Source: CAZZCU01 sp964652825
GTDB lineage: Bacteria; Bdellovibrionota_B; Oligoflexia; Oligoflexales; CAZZCU01
Direction: 5' to 3'
Length of the DNA stretch: 64,000 bases
Assembly: GCA_964652825.1 (NCBI GenBank)
Contig: CAZZCU010000002.1
Coordinates: 1-64,000 of the forward strand
Part shown: in pieces, positions 50,488 through 59,312 of the stretch
Position numbering within the stretch: position 1 is the first letter of the stretch
Layout of the letters: each line of letters begins with the position of its first letter
Made by a program: the position numbers and the translations under genes
Notes under the pieces: generated by a model
What the model was told of the DNA's origin: nothing
What the model saw: the letters and a program-made list of their open reading frames with translations, nothing else
Databases searched by the model: none

Positions 50488-52512
50488 ATGAATCATGAGC
50501 GGATGCAGCGCCGTGTCATCGCCAGCGTTATCACGTTGACGATGATCGTGTTGTTCACTTTTTTTTATGTCGGCACTCTTGATTACGCTCAAGATCGCAC
50601 GCGGGCACTGTTGCGAACCGTGGAGCAAGAGACCGGCTTACGCATCAAAATCACCGAGCATCAATTCAATATGCACGGCGCGCGCTTTGATGATGTAAGC
50701 ATCGATCGCGGCGAAGTTGGCAAGATCGGCTCGATTCTCGCCGAACTCGGCCTCAACCCATTCGGCGCGCAATTCGGTAGAATCAAAAAACTACGTATCA
50801 AGGATTTGAACATCAACACCGACATGACTTATCTGCATAATTATTTGCAGACACGTCTCAAACAAAAAACCAAAGAAACGAACGAAGAAAAACGCGGCAA
50901 GCGTCGTCTACCACAAGAAGTTCTACTTAATAACGCACACATTCAAATTCATGATTACAATAAGCAACTCCTGCTGACACTTGATGACGTCGACGCGCAA
51001 CTCGCGCTTAAAGACGGCAAGTTGATCTTCCGGATCGCTGCAATTCACTATCGTAATGAGCAACTCACCGGCGAGATCAGCGGCCAAGTTGATATTATCG
51101 ATACTCTATCCTATCTGCCATTCAGCATTGAGAGCAATGAACACGAACACTCCTGGCAGATCAGCGGCAAACTTAAACGTGATTTTACCGGCCTCAATCT
51201 CGCCACATCCTTTCGCGGCTTAAAAGGACCACTAGCTGACTTCATACGTCGCGTCGTCCCACGACCAGAAACGCTGGCCGGCAGTGTTTCGGCAACGTTC
51301 GCCATCGACCGACCACGCAACCAGATTCGCTATCTGACCAACATCGATATCAAGCAAGGAACTTTCTATCACCCCGTCGCGGCCGCTCAGCCATTCGCAC
51401 TGCCGATGCGTTTAAAAGCACGCGGCAGCGCAGCTCTGGACGCAAGCCAGTTCAGTATCGACGATGGTCTGATTGCCGTTCGCGGCGACGACGAGAACAA
51501 CCTGGTCGATAAGATAAAAATCTGGTTCAACGCCAAACATGCAAAGACACCGCATAACAACAAACTCGACGTCGCCATCCATATTCCAACAACACGCTGC
51601 CAGGATGCACTTGATGCTTTGCCTGACAACGCCGCCGCCAGCATCAAGGACTTTAGTCTCGGCGGAGATCTGCAAGTCGCCGCCAATCTCTCCATGGATT
51701 TACAGACACCAGAAAAATTCGCGCTGAATGTCAGCGACTACAACTGGACCTGCTATGCCGCCAAAACCCCTTTTGCGTACTCGCGCGAGCGCCTTGCACA
51801 AAGTTTTTTGTTCCAAAATCCTTATGAAGCCGGCGTTACTCGCGCCATCGACACCAATACCAGCAATGCGCAATACACCAGCCTGTCACAAATTACTGAG
51901 AACGTAAAACTCGCCGTGTTGGGCGCCGAGGATCTTAATTACTGGGCTCACAACGGTTTTGAAACCAATCAACTGATCAACGCTCTGCGCGAAAACTTAA
52001 AGCAGCAACGCATCGCTATCGGTGGCTCAACGATTACGATGCAAGCCGCCAAAAATCTATTTCTCAATCGCGAGCGCACTCTGACTCGTAAGATGCAAGA
52101 AGCCTTCTTTACCTGGCACCTGGAGCAGATACTTAGCAAGGAACGTATTCTCGAAATCTATCTCAACATTATTGAATTCGGACCTGGTATATACGGCATC
52201 ACTCAGGCCGCTCGCCATTATTTCAACAAGCTACCAACTGACCTATCGCTGTTGGAATCAACTTATCTTATTTCCACGCTGCCCAGTCCGGTGCAACGCT
52301 ATCACAACTTCTGCAACGGCAAGGTTAGCCCGAACTACCAGGACATGCTCGATAAGCGCTTGGAGCGCATGCTAAAGTTTGATCTAATTACCGCATCCGA
52401 ACTTCAAACCGCCAAACGGGATCGATTGCATTTCAGTGATGCTCATCTGTATTCAAAAGAAAGCTGCCTGGCAAAAATCGCACGCCTATCGCCTGCCGTT
52501 TCCCTTCGCTAG
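50488..52512 (+). CDS. Peptidoglycan glycosyltransferase (GT51) with a long AsmA-like arm
   Basis: 674 residues from the ATG at 50488. One N-terminal membrane helix (VIASVITLTMIVLFTFFYVG) is followed by about 430 residues that read like a long beta-rich AsmA/TamB-type domain (FDDVSIDRG, IRIKDLNIN-type repeats, DVDAQLALKDGKL). A C-terminal GT51 domain follows: AEDLNYWAHNGFE (catalytic Glu, about 481), IAIGGSTITMQAAKNLFLNR, ERTLTRKMQEAF and KERILEIYLNIIEFGPGIYG. The usual GGSTITQQ has M at the first Q. There is no transpeptidase domain. It would polymerise glycan strands in the periplasm. Starts at TTG 50467 or ATG 50503 are also possible; no clear ribosome-binding site distinguishes them. Confidence 0.85.
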   Translation: MNHERMQRRVIASVITLTMIVLFTFFYVGTLDYAQDRTRALLRTVEQETGLRIKITEHQFNMHGARFDDVSIDRGEVGKIGSILAELGLNPFGAQFGRIKKLRIKDLNINTDMTYLHNYLQTRLKQKTKETNEEKRGKRRLPQEVLLNNAHIQIHDYNKQLLLTLDDVDAQLALKDGKLIFRIAAIHYRNEQLTGEISGQVDIIDTLSYLPFSIESNEHEHSWQISGKLKRDFTGLNLATSFRGLKGPLADFIRRVVPRPETLAGSVSATFAIDRPRNQIRYLTNIDIKQGTFYHPVAAAQPFALPMRLKARGSAALDASQFSIDDGLIAVRGDDENNLVDKIKIWFNAKHAKTPHNNKLDVAIHIPTTRCQDALDALPDNAAASIKDFSLGGDLQVAANLSMDLQTPEKFALNVSDYNWTCYAAKTPFAYSRERLAQSFLFQNPYEAGVTRAIDTNTSNAQYTSLSQITENVKLAVLGAEDLNYWAHNGFETNQLINALRENLKQQRIAIGGSTITMQAAKNLFLNRERTLTRKMQEAFFTWHLEQILSKERILEIYLNIIEFGPGIYGITQAARHYFNKLPTDLSLLESTYLISTLPSPVQRYHNFCNGKVSPNYQDMLDKRLERMLKFDLITASELQTAKRDRLHFSDAHLYSKESCLAKIARLSPAVSLR

Positions 52513-54016
52513 CAGCTGTATAGTCATCGTTATCGCATTCGCATACATGGTTGGCGGCTGCGCCACGATTGCCTCGCGCGAACACATTGTGCCGATCGAC
52601 AGTGTGCCGCGCGGACTCGCCATCTACGAATCCAGTCAAAGTCAAACGCAAATGGGCATCACACCGTTCTTCACGGTGCTGCCACGCGCCTATCGTCAGG
52701 AACTCGCGATCGGTATCCCCGACAACAAGCAACGCGCGGTGGAACAATTCACCTGCGGCATCAACTGGACGACCGCCGTCATCGGTAACGGCGCCGCTGG
52801 CGCACTACATGGTCTATCGGGCGGAGGTCCAGCCACGGGCCTTCTGGCTTTCGGTCTTTACAGCGGCATTGACTTATTGACTGGTAATTTTTTTAGCTGC
52901 TCCGATGGCATTTTATTTCGGGTAAAAGTGCCGCAACAGTACCAACGCGAGCTGAAAGAGTGCCGTGTTTATCTGGTAATCCCGCCCATGGCCGATGACG
53001 AAAAGATCTCGGATTTATTAACTCAACGCTGGCTCGATAGCTGGCAAACAAATCTGCCAACCTGCGATACGATCGTCGACCCGGAAATCGCCAAACAACG
53101 ATTGGCTTTTGTGAATCTCAATCATACGTCCAAAGTAAAGTTGGCAAATATTTCCCGCAAGAATATGGACTACCTTGGCTATTACACTAAAGCCAATCAC
53201 CTGGTAATTCTCTCGTTAACAGATGCCGATCAAGGACAGACGATCACGGCTAACGCCTACGACATGCTGTCTTTGGATGAGTTAGACTCCGGCAAATTGC
53301 CTTGGACGAAAGTGCGTGACCAACAACAAATCTCCCAAGACAGCGTGAACGAAGCCGCGAAATCAAGTTTTATCGCGCGCAGCATGAGTTTCTTCCCCAA
53401 CTCCATTGCTTACCTGCCAAGCGATACCGAACTCTCTAATAACAAACTCAAAGATAAAGATCTGCACAACCTTGATCAGCCGGTGCGACTACAAACGCTG
53501 CCCCGGGCGTTAGCAGGTCTGTCCGCATACAGCGTCTTGCATCCGGATGGTTATAACGACTGGGACCTGGTCTGGTCGCTGTGGCCACGCATCACCTCGG
53601 CGTCTCTCGATCAGAATCAAACGCTTTTTTCTGTAACGGACGGAGTAATCAATTACCGGCTGCGAGGTATATTGATCACGCCGTTTTACGAAGGCGCTAC
53701 AACACTACACACACCGATTGGTGCTGTTTCACTAGGACTTGGCATCGGCCCAACCATTGCTTATATCAGTGACAACTTCACATCAGGGCGCATGCAAGTA
53801 TCCTACGGCTTCAACGTCAACATCACTTATACCGCTTTTATCACCAAGCAACTGTTTCTCAGCATCGGCGCCGATGCCATGACTTTTGATCCAAAAGGTT
53901 ATCCCGTGGCTTCGGCAAAATATTTCCATCTGGATTCGCTGAATCAAGCTTGGGCAGGAATTGGTTATTTCATCCCGGAATTGCGCACCAAAATCCGCAA
54001 CTGGATGAATCGTTAA
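52439..54016 (+). CDS. Large lipoprotein of unknown function, overlapping the GT51 gene
   Basis: 525 residues from the ATG at 52439, or GTG at 52436. A long, positively charged n-region leads to the hydrophobic core IVIVIAFAYMVGGC, with a lipobox VGGC (C41). The mature part has Cys residues (TCGINW, FFSCSDG, KECRVYL, LPTCDTI) and ends in a strand-rich region with aromatic residues (YGFNVNITYTAFITKQLFLS, AWAGIGYFIPELRTK), which may be a membrane-associated barrel or lipid-binding domain. Its first 25 codons overlap the GT51 gene in another frame. Co-transcription suggests it may help the GT51 enzyme from the other side of the wall, like LpoA/LpoB for PBPs; that is inference only. Confidence 0.65.
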   Translation: MLICIQKKAAWQKSHAYRLPFPFASSCIVIVIAFAYMVGGCATIASREHIVPIDSVPRGLAIYESSQSQTQMGITPFFTVLPRAYRQELAIGIPDNKQRAVEQFTCGINWTTAVIGNGAAGALHGLSGGGPATGLLAFGLYSGIDLLTGNFFSCSDGILFRVKVPQQYQRELKECRVYLVIPPMADDEKISDLLTQRWLDSWQTNLPTCDTIVDPEIAKQRLAFVNLNHTSKVKLANISRKNMDYLGYYTKANHLVILSLTDADQGQTITANAYDMLSLDELDSGKLPWTKVRDQQQISQDSVNEAAKSSFIARSMSFFPNSIAYLPSDTELSNNKLKDKDLHNLDQPVRLQTLPRALAGLSAYSVLHPDGYNDWDLVWSLWPRITSASLDQNQTLFSVTDGVINYRLRGILITPFYEGATTLHTPIGAVSLGLGIGPTIAYISDNFTSGRMQVSYGFNVNITYTAFITKQLFLSIGADAMTFDPKGYPVASAKYFHLDSLNQAWAGIGYFIPELRTKIRNWMNR

Positions 54017-54023
54017 GTAACTA

Positions 54024-54680
54024 CTATTTTTTACGCAACAAATACAAGCCATCGGCGATATGCAGCATCAAGTGCTCAACGCGAGAATCCGTGCGTACGC
54101 GCTTGTTGAAGGAACGAATGGCTTCGGTTGAATTGCTACGATCATTGCCATCGATGACTTTGCCATCCCAAATAACGTTATCGACAATAATCAGACCACC
54201 GGTGCGTAGCAGTTCCAATCCTAATTCGTAGTACGTCCAAAGATTAGCCTTATCAGCGTCAATAAACGCCAGATCAAAACTACCGTCACCAAACTCCACT
54301 TTGATCTTACCCAGCGTTGTGAAAGCTTCGCCGAGGCGCAAATCAATCTTGTTAGCGAGACCAGCCTCCGCGAAAAAATTACGCGCGATTTTTGATGTTT
54401 CTTCGTTCACGTCCAGCGAAATCAACCGACCGGAATCCGGCAAAGCCGAAGCCATGGAAATGGCGCTATAACCGGTAAAACAGCCCACTTCCAAAACACG
54501 ATGCGCGCCCATCAACTTGATGAGCAAATGTAAAAACATTCCTTGGTCCGGACTAATCATCATCTGCGCGCCCGGCAGACTACGCGTTGTCTCTTCAACC
54601 TTTTTGAGGACCGCATGCGGTAGATCGCTTTGCTGCAAGACATAGTCGTAAAGAGGCGGCGTCATCGGTGTGGTTTTCAT
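54024..54680 (-). CDS. Class I SAM-dependent O-methyltransferase
   Basis: 218 residues of the catechol/caffeoyl-CoA O-methyltransferase (PF01596-like) family. Landmarks are ISPDQGMFLHLLIKL, the SAM loop RVLEVGCFTGYSAISMA, GRLISLDVNEE, FDLAFIDADKANLWTYYELG (metal-binding region) and GGLIIVDNVIWDGKV. It would methylate a hydroxyl on a small molecule. It lies 13 bp after the MBL hydrolase gene and is probably co-transcribed. It is convergent with the large lipoprotein gene, 7 bp apart. Confidence 0.92.
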   Translation of the reverse strand: MKTTPMTPPLYDYVLQQSDLPHAVLKKVEETTRSLPGAQMMISPDQGMFLHLLIKLMGAHRVLEVGCFTGYSAISMASALPDSGRLISLDVNEETSKIARNFFAEAGLANKIDLRLGEAFTTLGKIKVEFGDGSFDLAFIDADKANLWTYYELGLELLRTGGLIIVDNVIWDGKVIDGNDRSNSTEAIRSFNKRVRTDSRVEHLMLHIADGLYLLRKK

Positions 54681-54693
54681 GACCTGAATATCC

Positions 54694-55572
54694 TTACAAC
54701 AAAAATTGTTTCGCGCTCGTCAATGCCTGCGTGGGTACATATTTCCCTTTAGCATCCTGTTCGACACGCGCAGCCACCGTGTTGGGATCATGCGTAAAAA
54801 ACAACCAAACCGGTTGGCTCACGATTTCTTTATATAACGCTAGCTTCTCATCAATAACCTGCTCGGCATTGCGATCGTAACCCATCGTGATCGGAGCATG
54901 CATCCAGGCACTTCCTGGTATTAAGTCTCCAGCAAAAATCATGCTCTTTTCCGCACCACGAACTTCGGTATGCATCTGACCCGGCGTATGCCCGTGCGAG
55001 AAACGAAATTTAATGATGCTTTCGTGGCCTGGTAACTCATGACCATCCACGACACACAAACGTCCGGAGGCCTGGAGTTTTTCCACCATGCCCGGAATAA
55101 AGGAAGCGCGATCACGTGGATGCGGTTGCGTGGCTCGGTTGAGCGCCTCACGGCCGACGACGTAAGTGGCTTTGGGGAATAATAACCGGTCACCGCCAGC
55201 TTGAATCTCGGCAAACGTCGGCAGCAAACCCCCGGCATGATCAAAATGCAGATGTGACAGAATCACGACATCGATATCGCCTTCGCCAATGCCCGCCTGT
55301 TGCAAATTATCCAGCAGTACGTGCCGCGTGTCCTTGACACCATAGCGATCCGCCAATTTTGGATCAAAAAAGGCGCCGATGCCGGTTTCGCATAGGATTC
55401 GTTTGCCGTCGTACTCGATCAGCAAGCAACGACAAGCCAGTTCGATGCGGCCTTGCGTATCAGGTGGAAGCCATTTTTCCCAGACCGGCCGCGGCGCATT
55501 GCCAAACATGGCGCCGCCATCTAACCATTGGCGGTTGCCTTCGATGGCCGTTACTCGTACCGCGGAAGTCAT
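54694..55572 (-). CDS. Metallo-beta-lactamase-fold hydrolase
   Basis: 292 residues. The zinc signature is SHLHFDHAGGL, followed by FRFSHGHTPGQMHTEV, IFAGDLIPG and the late FFTHDPN histidine. It is of the quorum-quenching/N-acyl-homoserine-lactonase-like or general MBL hydrolase class (PF00753), without a signal peptide. The substrate cannot be given. It forms an operon with the O-methyltransferase gene. The exported hypothetical gene upstream is 68 bp away on the same strand. Confidence 0.9.
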   Translation of the reverse strand: MTSAVRVTAIEGNRQWLDGGAMFGNAPRPVWEKWLPPDTQGRIELACRCLLIEYDGKRILCETGIGAFFDPKLADRYGVKDTRHVLLDNLQQAGIGEGDIDVVILSHLHFDHAGGLLPTFAEIQAGGDRLLFPKATYVVGREALNRATQPHPRDRASFIPGMVEKLQASGRLCVVDGHELPGHESIIKFRFSHGHTPGQMHTEVRGAEKSMIFAGDLIPGSAWMHAPITMGYDRNAEQVIDEKLALYKEIVSQPVWLFFTHDPNTVAARVEQDAKGKYVPTQALTSAKQFLL

Positions 55573-55640
55573 ATTACAAACTCTCCAACATAGCTGAAAT
55601 TATAGGCAAACTCGCAGATTTTATGGGTTTCAGCAAGTGA

Positions 55641-56183
55641 TTAATATTTGTGCGTTTCGGGCAAATGCCTATTTGACGGAAGCGGCAGGGCACGACATGG
55701 GACGTTATCAACAAAGTCTGTGGATAACTCCTCATCATGTACCGGCCGCGGCCTATCACTAGGTCGTACCGTGAAACGAAAATCTCCATCACCATGCCTC
55801 CCTTCGCCTGCTGCAACCAAAACAAATTCCCAATAGGGACGTTCAGCATCTCCGTATTCATTGAGCAGCAACATGCAGTCGGTTGTAGCCACGTCCCGGT
55901 TTAAGCCAACAATGTAACGATCGACCAGCATTGTCCGCTCAGAGCCATCAGCGGCCGCGGCACAGGCGAAAATCGCCAATCTTTGATCGCGTCCAAGCCA
56001 GACACCGATCCACTCGCCAGACGCGAGCAACTGATAACTGCTGCCAGGCAACGCGCAGCGCGGTGCTTCCCCCGCCAACGCGCTTGTAGTCCGCCAATCA
56101 CTCGACATCCAAAGTATCCATCCCAACAATAGGAGGATGATTTGCCGCCTTGATTGATTTTGTGTGTGTTTTTTCACGCGCAT
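55641..56183 (-). CDS. Exported hypothetical protein
   Basis: 180 residues. An N-terminal membrane/signal segment (QIILLLLGWILWMSS) is followed by a mature domain with Cys pairs (APRCALPGS, IFACAAA, TTDCMLL, NVPCRAL). The C-terminus has a charged run (VRPSDRPRPVHDEE). No family recognised. GGAG seven bases before the ATG supports the start. It is probably periplasmic or anchored. Confidence 0.58.
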   Translation of the reverse strand: MRVKKHTQNQSRRQIILLLLGWILWMSSDWRTTSALAGEAPRCALPGSSYQLLASGEWIGVWLGRDQRLAIFACAAAADGSERTMLVDRYIVGLNRDVATTDCMLLLNEYGDAERPYWEFVLVAAGEGRHGDGDFRFTVRPSDRPRPVHDEELSTDFVDNVPCRALPLPSNRHLPETHKY

Positions 56184-56252
56184 TTTGGTCTCCTTCGCCC
56201 TCTCAGATGACGGCCACCTTTATCCTTCAAGAAATCTGCCATCTAATCCCGC

Positions 56253-56269
56253 AGGTCAGCCACTGACAT
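56253..56269. repeat. C-type 17-bp module
   Basis: AGGTCA-GCCAC-TGACAT, one base different from 20412-20428 and the reverse-complement form of the module at 27873-27889. It lies in the 237-bp gap between divergent genes. Confidence 0.6.
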
Positions 56270-56420
56270 CCGCAATAACATCAATAACATACTAATTTTA
56301 TTGTATTTTTATAGGCCCTACTTAATTTTTATCGCTCGTCTGCCGATAAGGATTTGGTGCGGCGGCTAAAGAACCAGCAACAAATTCAAGGCATTAGTCC
56401 ATAAAACACCGAGGCGAAAC

Positions 56421-59201
56421 GTGCGGCCTATTAGATATTTAATCTCATCGCAACAACTCCGCCGTGTTGTCGCCCTCGTCATCGCCTGCGTGATCTCTCT
56501 AGCCGCTGATATTCATGAGCAAACACGTGCTGATACGCTGCAATCACCACTCAAGCAAATTGAGCGCCCGGGTTTTGCCCGCGGTCAATTCAAAATCCGC
56601 ACCTTTGCTTTCAATAATCCCGCTGACAGAGTTCTCGAACAATTCCGACGCGGACAACTTACACTCGACCAGGCTGTCTCGCGTACGTTGTATGATCGCC
56701 TGCTGCACCACGGTATCGAAATCCGCAGCCGCGCCGCCACCACCAGCTTTGCTCTGCATGGCACCGGCGGCAGTCGTGAGTATCGCTTCTTTGCCAACAA
56801 CACGCCGTTCTGCCACTACCAGGTAAAAGCGCACGATGTCGCCGGTCAACAGCCCACGCTGATGGGTGTTTATCCGGATATCGATACGTTATATGCACCG
56901 AGCACTGATGAGTGGCCAGATTTTGCCGAAACATTATCCGTCGCCGCCGACGCTTTGGCACAATTTGGCGTCAGTGGCGATACCGCCGCCATCGAAAAAA
57001 CACGGTGCCTGGTTGTCGACAATCAGCAATTGCAACCGGTCTGGGCTATTCTCGCCCGCGCCAACGGCCGTCACTACCGCGTGCTTGCCGACGAGCTACG
57101 CAGTTATGAAATCCAGCGTGCTTACTTCGATGCTACCGGGATGGCCAAAGTTTATGAACGTAATCCGAGCGAGTCGGAACTCAAGGAATTCACGCTCACC
57201 GATTTAACCGGCAACAACACCATGACCAGTACTTACTTCACGACCGAAGTGCATGGTGTCACGCGCGCTAATAATACCAATCACCAATTCGTCTACAGTC
57301 CCTCCGACAAACGTTTCGACGAGGCTTCGGCATTTACACATGCATCGGTCATGCTGAAATGGTTCTTCGACCTTGGCTATGAATGGCAAGCCGGCCAACA
57401 GATTGTTATCAGCGTCAACAATCCACATCCTGATATTGTTAATAATGCTCAGTATGATCCGGGCGGTGGTAGCATTCCACCAGCGATTATCATCGGTTCT
57501 GGCGACGGCAATTTGTTGCAGAATCTGCCGCGTGATGCCGACGTCATATCACATGAGCTTGGTCATCACATTATTTACCGAACGCTGACATCCACAGAAG
57601 GCGAATCGCTGGTATTGCACGAAGGTATCGCCGACTTCTTTACCTTCGCCCACTCCGGGGACGCCTGTTTGGGCGAATCGATTTGTCCGGCTAATAGTCC
57701 AGTATGCGTCGTCAAAGGCAAATGCCTGCGCACCGCCGACAACGTTTATAAGTTTGGCGACAGTGATTTGCCACCTGAGAACGCGGCGCATAAGCGCAGC
57801 CAATTCATCTCCGGCATGCTATGGGATATTCACAAGAGCGATGCTATCCCGGCAGCGGATTTGACCAAGTTGGTGCTTAAATCGCTCGACTACCTGCTGG
57901 ATCGCAGCGGTTATCACGATTTTATTTTGAGCCTCATGATCGCCGACAAAAATCTCTATGATGGAACGTATGGCTGCAAGATCATTGACGCGGCCAAGGC
58001 ACGCGGCCTGTCGGAAAAAATCAGCGATATCAATTGTACGCAAGATCTGCCGTCCTTGCTGGAGGATGGCACCAATCCAGCGACAACACCTCAGAAGAAA
58101 AGCAAAAGTAAACGCAGTGGTATTTGCGGCGTTGTCACCGTAACCACTGATGCTAATGGCGGCGCTGGCAACCGCACCAGCACGCTATTATTGGCGATCG
58201 CATTATTGGCACCATTGCTTTGCCGACGGCGAGTGGCCGCGGCATTGGGCAGCGTGTTACTCGGAGGTATATTAATCGGCAGCGAAAGTTCGGCAGCCGA
58301 ACACGCCCTTCTAAAAAAAAAAGATAACAAAACCCTGGCGGTGCTAACCACCATCAGCTGGCATGGCGATCACCTGCGACCACACAATCTGAATGTTTTG
58401 AACGATCTACGTCGCAGCTATCCGGGCACCCATATCCTGCACTTGATTGACGCCGCCTATTGGACCAAGAAAGATGCAAACAAACCCGCGACTACCGCCA
58501 AAATACGCGCCATCATGCGGCCGGGGGATGAAGTTGGTTTATTTTTGCAGGGCTGGCATTCGCTGCTGCAAGTCGCGGATGTTAAGCCACGTATCTCACC
58601 AACTTTCTGGGGCGACGAAGTCGATCTGAAAGATTGCGATCCTGATTGCGGTCGCGAAGTACCACTGACTGAATACAGTGCTGATGACGTCGAGAAACTT
58701 ATTAAGGTCGCCTTACAGCAATTCGGTGATGCCGGCTTATCGCGGCCGCGCAGTGTGCAAGTCGCCGGCTGGTTGACCTCAACACCCATCCTGGAGGTTT
58801 TGGCGCGCAATGGTTTTAGCACTGACATTTCATCGGTTCCCCCGTCGATACTTCAGACGCGCTTGCAACGTTATCCGATCTTTGCCTGGTTAAAAACCCG
58901 CTGGCAAAGCATCACGCCGCTGACTGGCGCCCGCGTGACCGAGACCGGTGCCGGGAAAATAATCGAAGCCGTCGCCAATACAGCCGCCACGGAATTCGTC
59001 ACGCCACAACAGGTCGTGCAGCTTGCCAAGGACTTGCACGATGGCGGCTTGCTACGCACACATGTGATTCATCTGAACCTCAATCAAGAGACCGCCGCAG
59101 AACACTATCCAAGATGGCGCGCCACCATGCAGGCCCTACAAGCCCATGCCGACGCCAATAATCTTAAACTGCACTTTTTGTCGCTACCCCTAGCATTCTA
59201 A
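56421..59201 (+). CDS. Large exported metalloprotease fused to a second extracytoplasmic domain
   Basis: 926 residues from a GTG start with GAGGCGAAAC upstream. A signal segment (VVALVIACVISLAADIHEQT) leads into a propeptide-like region and a zinc protease domain of the M4/M36-like type: SHELGHHIIYR (about 377-387) and VLHEGIADFFTF (about 398-409). Then come ISGMLWDIH, a Cys-rich segment and, at about 566-640, CGVV...STLLLAIALLAPLLCRRR. That part looks like a MYXO-CTERM-type anchor. It is followed at once by RRVAAALGSVLLGGILIGSE, which looks like a second signal peptide. The remaining 280 residues resemble a polysaccharide-deacetylase-type domain (low confidence). Two helices with a short CRRR turn would place both parts outside the cytoplasm. 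Confidence 0.75.
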   Translation: MRPIRYLISSQQLRRVVALVIACVISLAADIHEQTRADTLQSPLKQIERPGFARGQFKIRTFAFNNPADRVLEQFRRGQLTLDQAVSRTLYDRLLHHGIEIRSRAATTSFALHGTGGSREYRFFANNTPFCHYQVKAHDVAGQQPTLMGVYPDIDTLYAPSTDEWPDFAETLSVAADALAQFGVSGDTAAIEKTRCLVVDNQQLQPVWAILARANGRHYRVLADELRSYEIQRAYFDATGMAKVYERNPSESELKEFTLTDLTGNNTMTSTYFTTEVHGVTRANNTNHQFVYSPSDKRFDEASAFTHASVMLKWFFDLGYEWQAGQQIVISVNNPHPDIVNNAQYDPGGGSIPPAIIIGSGDGNLLQNLPRDADVISHELGHHIIYRTLTSTEGESLVLHEGIADFFTFAHSGDACLGESICPANSPVCVVKGKCLRTADNVYKFGDSDLPPENAAHKRSQFISGMLWDIHKSDAIPAADLTKLVLKSLDYLLDRSGYHDFILSLMIADKNLYDGTYGCKIIDAAKARGLSEKISDINCTQDLPSLLEDGTNPATTPQKKSKSKRSGICGVVTVTTDANGGAGNRTSTLLLAIALLAPLLCRRRVAAALGSVLLGGILIGSESSAAEHALLKKKDNKTLAVLTTISWHGDHLRPHNLNVLNDLRRSYPGTHILHLIDAAYWTKKDANKPATTAKIRAIMRPGDEVGLFLQGWHSLLQVADVKPRISPTFWGDEVDLKDCDPDCGREVPLTEYSADDVEKLIKVALQQFGDAGLSRPRSVQVAGWLTSTPILEVLARNGFSTDISSVPPSILQTRLQRYPIFAWLKTRWQSITPLTGARVTETGAGKIIEAVANTAATEFVTPQQVVQLAKDLHDGGLLRTHVIHLNLNQETAAEHYPRWRATMQALQAHADANNLKLHFLSLPLAF

Positions 59202-59312
59202 GACTCCAGGCAACGAGCCTTCTTGCATTTTATCAACGTCGCCGCTATGATCCTCCACAGTTCTCGCTAAAAAACAAAAGTACAAATTTTATTTCCGCCG
59301 CAGGGAGGCACC

